Source: Comamonadaceae bacterium OS-1 | GTDB lineage: Bacteria > Pseudomonadota > Gammaproteobacteria > Burkholderiales > Burkholderiaceae_C | Assembly: GCA_027923965.1 (NCBI GenBank) | Contig: AP026969.1 | Location: 62,001 to 126,000 of the forward strand | DNA: 64,000 nucleotides | Reading direction: 5' to 3' | In this document: positions 47,862 through 56,832 of the stretch, one piece after another | How the letters are laid out: each line of letters begins with the position of its first letter | Numbering within the stretch: the first letter of the stretch is position 1 | Made by a program: the position numbers and the translations under genes | Notes under the pieces: generated by a model | What the model was told of the DNA's origin: nothing | The model's input: the letters and a program-made list of their open reading frames with translations, nothing else | The model's database searches: none

Positions 47862-48442
47862 AAGAGCATCAGGGAGAAGACAACCTCCGCGTTGAAAGCC
47901 CTGCAGATAGCACACCCGAAGATGCCGCTAAAGCCGACACCCTCAAGGCAATAGCAAGCCTGCAGGGCAAGGACAAGGTGGGGCGTGCCGGTGAGCTACT
48001 GGGTATTGCTTCTGGTGCCGTCGCAGGTACCTCACTTGCGGGTGCCGTCGCTGGGGCTGCCGGAGCCACCACACTGCTTGGCTCAGGAACTCTTGCCGGT
48101 GTCCTAGGCGGAGTCTTCGTGACGGCAACGCCTGTCGGTTGGGTGATTGGTGCCGCAGCAGCAGGTGCAGCCGCAGCCTATGGCATTACCAAACTGGTGA
48201 GGTCGGGGGCCACCCAAGACCATATCCGGGCTGGTCTAACTAGGAGGTTAAAAACGTTAGCCGGTGTCTCTGATTCCCCTGATCCACTTCGAGGAGATTT
48301 GGATGTATGCATTGCCGATGCATTGAATGCAGGCAATTTGGATAGTACCCAAGCGGCTCGAATTCTGTCCTTGGTCGATAAAGGTAGGCTTCCAATAGAC
48401 GTTGCCCTAGAAAGGGTCCGGGGATTGGATCACACCATTTGA
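47858..48442 (+). CDS. Hypothetical Gly/Ala-rich membrane-active protein
   Basis: 194 residues. A charged N-terminus of about 45 residues, then a long Gly/Ala-rich hydrophobic hairpin (GIASGAVAGTSLAGAVAGA, GVLGGVFVTATPVGWVIGAA) of the kind found in colicin pore tips and glycine-zipper proteins, then a helical C-terminus (LDSTQAARILSLVDKGRLP). Coupled by ATGA to the preceding gene. No family recognised; a pore-forming or membrane-sensing role is conceivable from composition only. Confidence 0.72.
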   Translation: MKEHQGEDNLRVESPADSTPEDAAKADTLKAIASLQGKDKVGRAGELLGIASGAVAGTSLAGAVAGAAGATTLLGSGTLAGVLGGVFVTATPVGWVIGAAAAGAAAAYGITKLVRSGATQDHIRAGLTRRLKTLAGVSDSPDPLRGDLDVCIADALNAGNLDSTQAARILSLVDKGRLPIDVALERVRGLDHTI

Positions 48443-48783
48443 GCAATTCGTACGGTATTTAAAAGAGCTATGCCGATATTTGTAGATTCGACGGTGAGGA
48501 ACTGACGAAATACCTAGCAGGACCATTTGTGAGAGTTATTGGGTTTTGGCAATTATTATGTGGGGCTAATTAGTGGTTAGTATCATTTTTTTTGAAAACC
48601 ACATCCCTAATAATATTTCGCTTATGTTCTTCTTGTTGTTAAATTCATGAAGGTGAATAAGTGCTTTATATGCTGAATGTTATCTAGCTAGGTTGCCCAG
48701 TGGACTGTCTAGGTGATTAAGTGATAGATCAATTTAAGAAAGGAATACAGGCTGGTATTTACAGATAAGTTTCCCCCCCAAGC
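48443..48783. other. AT-rich gap without genes
   Basis: About 340 bases after the Gly/Ala-rich membrane gene. Strongly AT-rich, no convincing reading frame on either strand, no tRNA or clear hairpin until the terminator at 48784. GC rises sharply after it, so this may mark a junction between two modules. Confidence 0.5.
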
Positions 48784-48816
48784 ACGCCCTCGGTTAACAG
48801 CCCTGGGCGTTTTTTC
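48784..48816 (+). terminator. Rho-independent terminator
   Basis: ACGCCC/GGGCGT stem (48784-48789 with 48805-48810) with TTTTTTC after it. It separates the left AT-rich module from the small-gene module to the right. Confidence 0.72.
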
Positions 48817-48835
48817 GTTTCTGAAAGGAGTATTT

Positions 48836-48889
48836 ATGGCAATTACGAGAAGCCTGATAGAGGAGGGCGCTGATGCTAGTCATTCGTGA
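48836..48889 (+). CDS. 17-residue leader peptide, overlapping the next gene
   Basis: ATG at 48836 with an excellent ribosome site (AAAGGAG) and 17 sense codons (MAITRSLIEEGADASHS) before TGA at 48887-48889. The following gene starts inside it at 48873 in another frame, with AGGAGG within the leader. This is the layout of translational coupling. Too short to assign by homology. Confidence 0.45.
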   Translation: MAITRSLIEEGADASHS

Positions 48890-49283
48890 CCCTGCGTTGA
48901 CCCTGCAGATTCTGGATACGGAGATGGCCACCATCGCTGCCTGCAGATTTGCTATGTTGAGCGAAGACGAACCCTACGACCCAAAGGTCCATGGGTTCTT
49001 TGTCGTATTGGAGGCAGGGGATAGTGTGGGTGTGCTCGATGCACAACTGGGCTTCCCGGTCCTAGCTAACCGATTCGATGGAACACGCTTCGGTGAACAA
49101 GGCTTTCACCCAAGCTTTGAATTCATCGAGGAACACAAGGGGTGCTACGAAATGGTCTTTGTCCTCAGTGACGATGGCTATGGCGTGGAAGTGTTCATCC
49201 CCAAGGTAGGCAACATCGATCCCGATCTGCTGGCCATGTGCCGACAGTACGCGGTTCGTTCACCAGAGGTATCTATCCCATGA
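48873..49283 (+). CDS. Hypothetical acidic soluble protein
   Basis: 136 residues, acidic, with no membrane segment: LVIRDPALTLQILDTEMATI at the start, a middle FFVVLEAGDSVGVLDAQLGF and a C-terminal GYGVEVFIPKVGNIDPDLLA. It resembles small proteins of unknown role on broad-host plasmids and islands. It has its own ribosome site in the leader peptide and is followed by a terminator. Confidence 0.75.
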   Translation: MLVIRDPALTLQILDTEMATIAACRFAMLSEDEPYDPKVHGFFVVLEAGDSVGVLDAQLGFPVLANRFDGTRFGEQGFHPSFEFIEEHKGCYEMVFVLSDDGYGVEVFIPKVGNIDPDLLAMCRQYAVRSPEVSIP

Positions 49284-49307
49284 GACATGACACATCACCA
49301 CCAACAG

Positions 49308-49327
49308 CCACCTTCGGGTGGTTTTTT
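49308..49327 (+). terminator. Rho-independent terminator
   Basis: CCACC-TTCG-GGTGG (49308-49321) followed by TTTTTT, 25 bases past the preceding stop codon. Confidence 0.82.
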
Positions 49328-49475
49328 CGTTTCTGGGCCTTGCATAGTGATCTGGCTTGCTGGATCCATCCCCCTGAGTGCCCCTGGTAAGTCTCTAAAA
49401 ACTGAGGAAAACCGCGTATCTGTAATGAAGGACATAGGCCTTCGAAACCACCATCAACCAACGGAGAAATGAAAT

Positions 49476-49985
49476 ATGAAATCGAAAACCACCACCGTAG
49501 CAGGATCCACCACGACCAGGGTTCTCAAAATCGCAACCTGTCCTACGCTGTCCGCTAAGTCCACTCTGACGTACCACGTCGGATACCGGGCCAACGCGGA
49601 GGTGTTGTTCAGGATCTATGGCAACAGCGGAGGCGGCTTTTATAGCAACGACTGGATTGCAGTCAGCGAGATAGAGCGCACTCTGGGTAAGCAGACCCTG
49701 ATCAGCAGCGTATCGATACAGCCTGTGTGCAAGGGTAAGTCGGCCAATACCGCTGGATTCGTGCTGGCGGCGCTGAAACAGGAAGGCTTGGTTGCCCGCT
49801 CAACGGAGAACCCGCGCCAATACATCCGCACACCCTCTGAAGCCTTCATGGCCTCGGTCAAGGTGCTGGTGGAGTCGGGGGTAGATCTGGATCCAGAGCA
49901 GGCACCTGCAACTAAAACGCCGCCTGTGAAGGTAGCGGCATCACCGGTCTTGAGCACCTCCAAAGAAGTCAAACCCACCGCCTAA
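49476..49985 (+). CDS. Hypothetical basic protein, possible winged-helix core
   Basis: 169 residues, basic, with a Ser/Thr-rich start and a low-complexity Pro/Lys tail (PATKTPPVKVAASPVLSTSK). The middle (DWIAVSEIERTLGKQTLISS, NTAGFVLAALKQEGLVARS) has the helix pattern of a winged helix and could bind DNA; this is an inference. Good ribosome site. Alone between two terminator-bounded genes. Confidence 0.68.
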   Translation: MKSKTTTVAGSTTTRVLKIATCPTLSAKSTLTYHVGYRANAEVLFRIYGNSGGGFYSNDWIAVSEIERTLGKQTLISSVSIQPVCKGKSANTAGFVLAALKQEGLVARSTENPRQYIRTPSEAFMASVKVLVESGVDLDPEQAPATKTPPVKVAASPVLSTSKEVKPTA

Positions 49986-50130
49986 ATCTCCTGGGCGGGA
50001 GTGTCTTTCCCATGGTCACTCAATGCCATCACTTCTAAGCCGTTGAAGCACAAGGCGTTTTATTTTCTCGTACCGGTGGTTGGTGCAATGCCGACCAGAA
50101 ACCGACCCATTCCCTCAAACAAGGAGCTTG

Positions 50131-50322
50131 ATGAAAACCATTGCCGCTATTACTGTAATCGCTTGCCTGACTGCCTGCGTCCCCTATGGCATCCGCTGGA
50201 TCGCCGCCGTGGTGATTGCTGTCCTGTGTGCATTCTTCCCTAGGACTGTCCTGTTAGTGTTGTTCGCCATCGTCGGCATCCGTGTGCTGCTGTACCTGCT
50301 TGAAAAGGAAATCAAGCGATGA
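50131..50322 (+). CDS. Small membrane protein with lipobox-like start
   Basis: 63 residues from the ATG at 50131 with AAGGAG upstream. Begins MKTIAAITVIACLTAC, where LTAC fits a lipobox, then two hydrophobic stretches (IRWIAAVVIAVLCAFF, TVLLVLFAIVGIRVLLYLL) and a basic end KEIKR. Could be a small lipoprotein or a plain membrane peptide. No family recognised. Confidence 0.6.
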   Translation: MKTIAAITVIACLTACVPYGIRWIAAVVIAVLCAFFPRTVLLVLFAIVGIRVLLYLLEKEIKR

Positions 50323-50531
50323 CATCGCAGAACTTTCACCATGGGCAGGGCGGTCGGACCATGGATGGCTAACGCGCCGATCTCCGTCTGATTGCTGATT
50401 TCCCCTCAAGCCTTCCTCCTTCCCCTTTTTCTTGACCACTGAGATGACTCAGGTCTGCCTTGTGCAGAGGCATCGCTACGTCTGGAATCAGGGGAGTGGA
50501 GGGAGGCACCAATTAAATCAAGGAGTTTTTG

Positions 50532-50948
50532 ATGACCGTTTCCCCTTTGATATCTCGTGAGCTTTTAACCGATTCACAGCGCGGCAAGTTTGTCGCTAGG
50601 CTATTCGGTGCACGCTTCATCTACCTAGAGTCCTTCACCTTCGACACCGCAGGGAGCCTGTCGGTGGACTATGACGGTGGTTACTGGCACTACTACACCT
50701 TGAGCAATGGTGGGTTCTATATGGCACCTAACCATGAGGGTGTCTTGCGGGTCATTTCTGACAACGGCTTCGAGGGTGATCTGTCTGCGGATGCCTTCGG
50801 AATCACCTGCTGTCTGTACGCCTATAGCTTGCTGTCGGGTTCGCCGAACACGGAGTTCTCGGAGATGTGCACGGAGCAATTCCACCTCTTGAGAGCCTAC
50901 ATGGCTGAGCATGAGGAGTTGGATGCGATTCTGGCTGCTGTCGATTGA
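50532..50948 (+). CDS. ArdB/KlcA-family antirestriction protein
   Basis: 138 residues from the ATG at 50532 (AAGGAG upstream). The family core YDGGYWHYYTLSNGGFYMAP is well matched, followed by GFEGDLSADAFGITCCLYAY and a helical end LRAYMAEHEELDAILAAVD, as in KlcA of IncP plasmids. ArdB/KlcA proteins protect incoming mobile DNA from type I restriction in the cell without mimicking DNA. It fits an element that moves between hosts. Confidence 0.9.
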   Translation: MTVSPLISRELLTDSQRGKFVARLFGARFIYLESFTFDTAGSLSVDYDGGYWHYYTLSNGGFYMAPNHEGVLRVISDNGFEGDLSADAFGITCCLYAYSLLSGSPNTEFSEMCTEQFHLLRAYMAEHEELDAILAAVD

Positions 50949-51240
50949 TGCGGTCAGTGTAGGCCGCACCCATGCTTCACTGAACAGGACTTTTCTAACG
51001 TTGGAAAGGGCGGTTCAGTGAGGTGCTTCTCGCGCGCGGTGGGGGTACGTTGCCATTTTTCAAGGGACAAAATGCGATAAGAAATACCAATATCGCTTCG
51101 AATTCTGGGCGGCAGCCGTATAAAATTTAGAGCTGCATTGAACTAGAGACAATGTCAGCCGTCGGCTCAGCGCACTTCGAGTCGGCACCAGAAATGATGG
51201 CATATCCTGCTGTCACCTGGTTTTACACCCTGGTTGGAAA

Positions 51241-51286
51241 CACTGGTGCAACGCCAGTGCCGCTTTTTCGATACATCCCTTGTATC
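51241..51286. other. Two hairpins upstream of the iterons
   Basis: CACTGG/CCAGTG (51241-51246 with 51254-51259) and GATAC/GTATC (51270-51274 with 51282-51286), each with a 7-base loop. Together with the iterons they lie in the gene-free stretch 50949-51419, which otherwise shows no convincing gene. Confidence 0.55.
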
Positions 51287-51297
51287 AAAAGCCTATA

Positions 51298-51347
51298 CGC
51301 CGTATGGCCCCCTATCGCCGCTTGGCCCCCCTATTGCCGTATGGCCC
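51298..51347 (+). repeat. Three iterons, candidate replication origin or operator
   Basis: The 13-bp unit (C/T)GCCG(T/C)(A/T)TGGCCC occurs at 51298-51310, 51316-51328 and 51335-51347, at 18-19 bp intervals and all in the same direction. It starts about 120 bases upstream of the helicase gene. Spacing near two helical turns is what replication initiators or phage-type repressors use. Confidence 0.72.
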
Positions 51348-51419
51348 GTTGGTTCCGTTTTATTACGGACATTTGGCTATGAGTCGCCTTCTAGCTAAAC
51401 GTATTTTTAGTGGCGGTTC

Positions 51420-53366
51420 TTGAGCACGTCTCATGAACGAAGGCTGGTCAGTTCTGCATGTTCGTTTTGTCGTGCACTACTGATCGGTAGTTGTTTGCAA
51501 TTTTTTATATTTGAGGCTTTTATTACTCTATCTAACTTTTCATATATCTCCGACGTGACCACTTCGGTCGCTCCTTTGTCCCCACCAACAACTTTGACGG
51601 TGGCTGTTTGCAACGACGTGGTTGGCAATGATCTGGACACCGTGCTAACTATCGCGAATCCGAGCAATGCCCTTGGTCAGGTACAAATGGTCGATTCCGA
51701 GTGTTCCACCCAATCTGAGGTTGGACCTATTGTTGGGGATCATCAGTCCACACCACATCCAAAGGAGGTCTCTGCTACTGGTGATTCGCAATCCCAACGC
51801 ATGGAGCAAGCTCAACGTGTCGTCAAGCGTGCTATCCAGTTGGCGAGGGATAATGGTGATGCCGGATTACTCTTTGACGATGATGTGCTCTCGGCATTTT
51901 CTCGTTTGAAGAGGTTTGACCAAGCCAACTTTCAGCGCGCTAAGTCAGAGATCAAGAGGCTAAAGTTCGGTGTTAGCTGGACCGATCTAGAAAGAGCAAT
52001 TCGCGTACTTCCTAATACTGAGCTGGAGGTCAAACCGACCCATAACTGCTATGCCAGGGACATCCATCGGCACTTGACAGTTGATGGCCACATTCCGATT
52101 CGCCACGAGGGGGAACTCTATTCGGTGGATGCTCCCAGTTCACTATGGGTCCCGTATGCGCACACTAAGCTAGTGCAGTTGGTTACGGAATTGCACGACG
52201 GAAAAGATCTGTGTAAAAAAGGGGGCGATTACAACAGCATTGCCAGCCTCGTCGTCTCTGTAGCTGCTGATTCCAACTTTGGGAGTGCGCCCATCGGCTT
52301 GGCTTGCGGAGATGAATTTTTTCAGGCTAACGGCGACACTTTCAGCAAGGTGCCTTTGACACCCGCGCACAAGCAACGTTTCCGGGTTAGCTTCAAACCG
52401 CTGAAGATGGACATGCACCTATTCCAGAAATTTCTGCGGGAGACCTTTTCTTCAAACGATACGGAAGAGGAAGTGCAACAGCTAGCACTAATGCAAGAGA
52501 TTGCAGGAGCGGTCATGTTTGGCCTGACGGCAAGTCAGCAAAAAGCCGTTCTTTTCCATGACCCATTTGGTCGTTCAGGGAAGGGAACGATGGGGACGAT
52601 ACTGGAACAGTTGGTCCCGGAAACGTATCGGGAATCCATTGATCCGTTCCATTGGGATGACGAGTACTACCTAGCCAAGTTGGCCGGAGTTCGCCTAAAC
52701 ATGGTGGGTGAGCTCCCAATAGGGCGGACTATTCCTGCTGCTGTATTTAAGCGCGTAACAGGGTTGGATTCGCTTACGGGGCGTGCAATTGCGAAGATGC
52801 CGTTCTCGTTTAAAAATGAAGCGACACACATCTTCATGTCCAACCACATGATCACTACCAATGACCATACTGCGGCATTTTACGAACGCTGGATTGTTGT
52901 CGCGTTCCCAAATAGCCGCGTGAAGCTAGGGCTTGGTATGGATCCGAATCTTGCCAAGCGTATCTTGGAAAATGAACTTCCAGGTATCGCTCAGTGGGCA
53001 TTGGAAGGTGCTGAGCGTCTGCTGAAGAACGGAAAATTTTCCTACTCGAAGGCTCACGACCACTACATGCAAAAGTGGCGTATGAGTGCCAACCCGGTCG
53101 AAGAATTCATCCATGAAGTCTGCGATTTGGTCCCACAAGATCAGTATGTTCGCCGTGCTGCTCTTTTTGAAGCTTTCGAGGCATGGTGCGGCTTGAATCG
53201 TCGAAAGGCTTGTTCCAAGAGCGAGTTCAAGGAATTGCTGGAACATAACATTCCCATGGGTATCAGCCATGCCAAGCTGAATGGCAATGAGATCTTTCGA
53301 GGGGTGAAGTTCAAACCCACCGAAGCAGAAGTGGCGGAACAACTGGCGATCGATAGCCGTTTCTAA
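51420..53366 (+). CDS. P4/D5-type superfamily 3 replicative helicase
   Basis: Up to 648 residues from a TTG at 51420; ATG at 51688 or 51801 are alternatives, and the first 50 residues look unlike the family, so the start is uncertain. The C-terminal half is a superfamily-3 helicase: Walker A FGRSGKGTMGTIL (about 383-395), a Walker B equivalent RLNMVGEL, sensor segment ATHIFMSNHMI and the box FYERWIVVAFP. No TOPRIM primase motif is visible. It probably unwinds the element at the adjacent iterons during autonomous replication, as in P4-like satellites. Confidence 0.87.
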   Translation: MSTSHERRLVSSACSFCRALLIGSCLQFFIFEAFITLSNFSYISDVTTSVAPLSPPTTLTVAVCNDVVGNDLDTVLTIANPSNALGQVQMVDSECSTQSEVGPIVGDHQSTPHPKEVSATGDSQSQRMEQAQRVVKRAIQLARDNGDAGLLFDDDVLSAFSRLKRFDQANFQRAKSEIKRLKFGVSWTDLERAIRVLPNTELEVKPTHNCYARDIHRHLTVDGHIPIRHEGELYSVDAPSSLWVPYAHTKLVQLVTELHDGKDLCKKGGDYNSIASLVVSVAADSNFGSAPIGLACGDEFFQANGDTFSKVPLTPAHKQRFRVSFKPLKMDMHLFQKFLRETFSSNDTEEEVQQLALMQEIAGAVMFGLTASQQKAVLFHDPFGRSGKGTMGTILEQLVPETYRESIDPFHWDDEYYLAKLAGVRLNMVGELPIGRTIPAAVFKRVTGLDSLTGRAIAKMPFSFKNEATHIFMSNHMITTNDHTAAFYERWIVVAFPNSRVKLGLGMDPNLAKRILENELPGIAQWALEGAERLLKNGKFSYSKAHDHYMQKWRMSANPVEEFIHEVCDLVPQDQYVRRAALFEAFEAWCGLNRRKACSKSEFKELLEHNIPMGISHAKLNGNEIFRGVKFKPTEAEVAEQLAIDSRF

Positions 53367-53828
53367 GGCCTTCATCTTTGCTGGAGCTTCACAGCGCAGA
53401 AATGGTTGTGATGTCTTCCCTAGGGAGGTGGTAAAGGTGGGTTTTTTAGACCACAACCTTTCCTAAAGGAAAAAGTAGTTCCGTCCTGGTGGTTCTCTCC
53501 GTAGAGCCTCTAGGACGGGCCCCTTGGCGTGGGGTTTTCCCACCTTTCCCACCACCACCTTGCTGCCGCCGTGCCTCCCCTATGAGCACGGGTAGTGACC
53601 TGACCTGTCCAGGGCAACCCATAGACGCACCCATCTGTGCTGCCTGTGTGGCTTCGGCTTGCCTGTTTCCCATGCTCAGTCTTCCATGTGGGCCAGTGCC
53701 TACACACCTCTATCAACCCAAGCCTTGTCCAACACCACTATGAAGAACCCGATTTTCAACACCAGATGCCGCTATTGCAGCACGTCTTCCATCCAGTCAC
53801 CACACACATCCACCTAAGAAAGGAAACC
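53367..53828. other. Gap between helicase and integrase genes
   Basis: 462 bases without a convincing gene. It contains an inverted repeat, GGTGGTAAAGGTGGG (53428-53442) against CCCACCTTTCCCACCACC (53539-53556), differing by a 3-base insertion, and a small hairpin near 53458-53472. The leader of the integrase gene follows with AGAAAGGA before its ATG. Confidence 0.5.
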
Positions 53829-54328
53829 ATGGCAATCATCAAAAATCTAGACCAGTCCTATATCGATAACCACTTGGTATGCCCTGCTGGGAAGCAGCGT
53901 GAGGAGCTTGTCGATCCCCTGCGTACGGGCCTGTATATCGAGGTACGTGCAACCAGTCCAGGGCAGGGTACCTATTACCTGCGCTACAAGGATGCCGCCA
54001 GCAAGACCTGTCACCAGAAGCTAGGGCGCACCTCGGAATTCTCCTTGGCGGAAGCCCGTAAGAAGGCGAAGCAGTTGAAGGCATCCATCACTATGGGCTC
54101 AGACCCACGGGGTGAGGAAAAGGCAAAGAAGGCTGTGCCCACCTTGACGGCTTTCTTCGATGATTCATATCTACCCTATGTGACACCTCGCAAGCGATCA
54201 TGGAAAAAGGATGTTGGACTCTTCGAGAAATATGTGAGGGCGAAGTTTGGTACTCGGCGCTTGAGTGAGTTACGTCGCCAGGAAGTTCAGGAATTCCATG
54301 CGGGTTTGCTGGATAAAAAGCTATCACC
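53829..54328 (+). pseudogene. Tyrosine integrase, 5' part (interrupted by the IS)
   Basis: First 166 codons of an integrase: N-terminal DUF4102-like arm-binding domain (GTYYLRYKDAASKTCHQKLG) and the start of the core-binding domain (RSWKKDVGLFEKYVRAKFG). Reading runs into the IS and stops at 54333-54335. ATG at 53829 preceded by AGGAAA. It joins the part at 56833-57535 in frame once the IS and one target duplication are removed. On its own it lacks every catalytic residue. Confidence 0.92.
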
Positions 54329-54453
54329 TGGTTGACGACAATTACCTTGGCCGGTTAACGACAACTATGTTGGCCGGTTAGCGGCCTACACCGGGCGGGT
54401 CCGGGAGGCGGGGCTACCGTTGAACCTTCGAACATGAATCGAAGGTAGACGGC

Positions 54454-55947
54454 ATGCCCGGCAAGAGAATCACGGACCACCAAGTGCACAAGTACAAGCA
54501 ACACCGCAACCAGCTTAGCCAGGTCGCGTCTGCCGCCAAGGCCGGCATCAGTGAACGCAGCGCCCGTCGCATTGAAGACGCCAACCATCTGCCCTCACAG
54601 CGCCCCGAACGGAACTGGCGCACCCGCCCCGACCCATTGGAGGCGGTCTGGGACAGTGAAGTCGTGCCACTGTTGCAAACGGATGCCCGGCTCAATGCCG
54701 TTACCCTGCTCGAAGAGCTGCAACGCCGCTATCCGGGTCAGTGGGACAGCAGCGTGCTGCGCACCCTGCAGCGCCGTGTCCGTCAGTGGCGTGCCAAGTA
54801 CGGCGCCGAACGCGAGGTCTACTTCGCCCAGGAGCACCCGCCCGGACGCCAGTGCCTGTCGGACTTCACCGTGCTCGATGAGCTCTGCGTCAAGATTGAC
54901 GGGGTTGTGTTTGCCCATCGTCTGTACCAGTTTGCATTGGCCTATTCCGGTTGGCGCCACGCCACGGTCATCGACTCCGGCGAGAGCTTCATGGCGCTAT
55001 CCACCGGACTGCAAGCGGCCCTCTGGGCCTTGGGCGGCGTGCCGGAAGAACACCGCACCGACAGTCTGTCGGCGGCGTTCAACAACGTGGCCGAGCAAGA
55101 AGAGCTGACGCGCCGCTATGCCGGCTTGTGCAGCCACTACGGTCTGCGGGCTACACGCTGCAACCCGGGCCAGTCCAACGAGAACGGCTCCATCGAATCG
55201 CGCCACGATTCCCTCAAGACGGCGCTCGACCAGGCCTTGCGGCTGCGCGGCAGCCGCAGCTTTGGGCTGCGCCGAGAATACGAGGCGTTTGTCGACACCA
55301 TCGTGCAGCGCATGAATGCACGCACCACCAAGTTGCTGGCCATCGAGCGCACCATGCTCAAGGCCTTGCCGGTGCGGCGCACCGCCGAGTTCGAAGAGAT
55401 TCCGGTACGGGTCAGCAAGTACGCCATCTTCACCGTCAAGGGTGCGCAGTACAGCACGCCAAGCCAGTTGATTGGGCACCGGTTGATGGTGCGTCAGTAC
55501 GCCGAGCACATTGAATGCTGGCTAGGTGGCCAGTGTGTGTTGAGCCTTGCGCGTGCCAGGCCGGGCGACGGCCAGCGCCATGGACGCTCGATTGATTACC
55601 GCCATTTAGTTGGCGCATTGAAACGCAAGCCCGGCGCCTTTGCGCGTTGGGTGCTGCGCGATGCCGCCTTCCCGCGTGCGGTGTACCGCCAGACCTGGGA
55701 GCGTCTGGCTGGCAGCAAGCCCGAGCGCGAAGCCTGCAAGACCATGGTGGGCCTGCTGGTCCTGGCCGCCGATGGGCACGAGGCGCAGTTGGCGCAGGAG
55801 CTGGAGCAACTCATCGAACTCGACCAGTTGCCCGACCTGCATGCGCTGACGCTATTGCTGGCACCCCCGCGTGCAGAGATACCGCAGGTGATGGTGACGC
55901 TGCCGGCCTTGGCCAGTTACGACGCGCTGTTTGAGGTGGCCCCATGA
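54454..55947 (+). CDS. istA: IS21-family transposase IstA
   Basis: 497 residues. N-terminal helix-turn-helix (SQVASAAKAGISERSARRIE), then an integrase-type DDE domain with D137 (LSDFTVLDE), D203 (HRTDSLSAAF) and E248 (NENGSIESRHDS), and a C-terminal beta domain. Full length for the family, no stops or frameshifts, so it is presumably active. Confidence 0.96.
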   Translation: MPGKRITDHQVHKYKQHRNQLSQVASAAKAGISERSARRIEDANHLPSQRPERNWRTRPDPLEAVWDSEVVPLLQTDARLNAVTLLEELQRRYPGQWDSSVLRTLQRRVRQWRAKYGAEREVYFAQEHPPGRQCLSDFTVLDELCVKIDGVVFAHRLYQFALAYSGWRHATVIDSGESFMALSTGLQAALWALGGVPEEHRTDSLSAAFNNVAEQEELTRRYAGLCSHYGLRATRCNPGQSNENGSIESRHDSLKTALDQALRLRGSRSFGLRREYEAFVDTIVQRMNARTTKLLAIERTMLKALPVRRTAEFEEIPVRVSKYAIFTVKGAQYSTPSQLIGHRLMVRQYAEHIECWLGGQCVLSLARARPGDGQRHGRSIDYRHLVGALKRKPGAFARWVLRDAAFPRAVYRQTWERLAGSKPEREACKTMVGLLVLAADGHEAQLAQELEQLIELDQLPDLHALTLLLAPPRAEIPQVMVTLPALASYDALFEVAP

Positions 55948-56750
55948 GCGCGGCGCCAATTAGCACGTCAATTACCGCCACATCGGCACGTCTGGGCGTG
56001 ATGCTCACAGACCTGCGCCTGCCCACCATCAAGCGCCTGGCGGGCGACCTGTGCGCACTGTCGGACCTTGAGGGTTGGCCCGCACACCGCCTGCTCGAAG
56101 CGTTACTGGAGCACGAAATCAATGAACGAGAGTCTCGCCGCATTGACCGCCACCGCGTGGAGTCCGGGCTCAGCCCGGATAAACGCCTCTCCAGCTTTGA
56201 CTTCACGGCCGTTCCCACCGTGTCCAAGGCCCAGGTGATGGCACTGGCCGAAGGTACGCAGTGGCTGGACCGGGGCGCCAACGTACTGCTGTTCGGGCCA
56301 CCCGGCGTGGGCAAGAGCCATTTGGTATGTGCTCTGGGCCATGCCCTGATTGATGCCGGGCGGCGGGTGCTGTTTACGCGCTGTTCGGACCTGGTGCAGC
56401 GCTTGCAGGCGGCCCGGCGGGACTTGCGACTGCCGCAGGAATTGGCCAAGCTGGACCGGTTTGACTTGCTGATTCTGGATGACCTGAGCTATGTACGGCG
56501 AGACCAGTCAGAAACCTCTGTGCTGTTCGAGCTCATATCGGAGCGTTATGAACGCAAGAGCCTGGCCCTCACTGCCAACACGCCGTTCTCCCAATGGGGC
56601 GAGGTGTTTGTGGAACCGGCTATGACGCTGGCGGCCGTTGACCGCCTGGTACACCACTCGACGATTCTGGAAATGAATGTGGAGAGTTACCGCCGACGAG
56701 CAGCTCAGCAGCAAGCCCCAGCAGTACGCAAGGCACGTTCAACGACATAA
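55944..56750 (+). CDS. istB: IS21-family helper ATPase IstB
   Basis: 268 residues, AAA+ ATPase related to DnaC. Walker A GPPGVGKS (118-125), Walker B DLLILDDLSY, sensor LALTANTPFSQWGEVF. IstB stimulates IstA and selects target DNA. Start codon overlaps the istA stop. Confidence 0.96.
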   Translation: MSAAPISTSITATSARLGVMLTDLRLPTIKRLAGDLCALSDLEGWPAHRLLEALLEHEINERESRRIDRHRVESGLSPDKRLSSFDFTAVPTVSKAQVMALAEGTQWLDRGANVLLFGPPGVGKSHLVCALGHALIDAGRRVLFTRCSDLVQRLQAARRDLRLPQELAKLDRFDLLILDDLSYVRRDQSETSVLFELISERYERKSLALTANTPFSQWGEVFVEPAMTLAAVDRLVHHSTILEMNVESYRRRAAQQQAPAVRKARSTT

Positions 56751-56832
56751 AGATTCAAAATCATTCCCCGCTTTCCACCGGCCAGGATAGTTGTCGCCGA
56801 GCGGTCAAGATAGTTGACACCGACCAATCACC

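Larger units (their letters stand above)
54329..56826 (+). mobile_element. IS21-family insertion sequence, intact, 2,498 bp
   Basis: Carries istA and istB overlapping by ATGA. Ends start TGG and close CCA; the 24-bp termini (54329-54352 and the complement of 56803-56826) match at 17 of 24 positions, and each end has further internal copies of a GACAACTAT..TTGGCCGG unit, as IS21 elements do. A 6-bp target duplication ATCACC flanks it (54323-54328 and 56827-56832). Its GC content is higher than the DNA it entered. Confidence 0.93.

Noticed and set aside
51298..51347. CRISPR array
   Set aside because: Three 13-bp units with 5-6 bp between them; no spacers and no cas genes. Iterons fit better.
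51152..51382. 76-codon frame across the iterons
   Set aside because: Composition follows the repeats, no ribosome site, no recognisable protein.
53489..53743. 84-codon Pro/Cys-rich frame before the integrase gene
   Set aside because: Low-complexity, no ribosome site, and it spans the inverted repeat.
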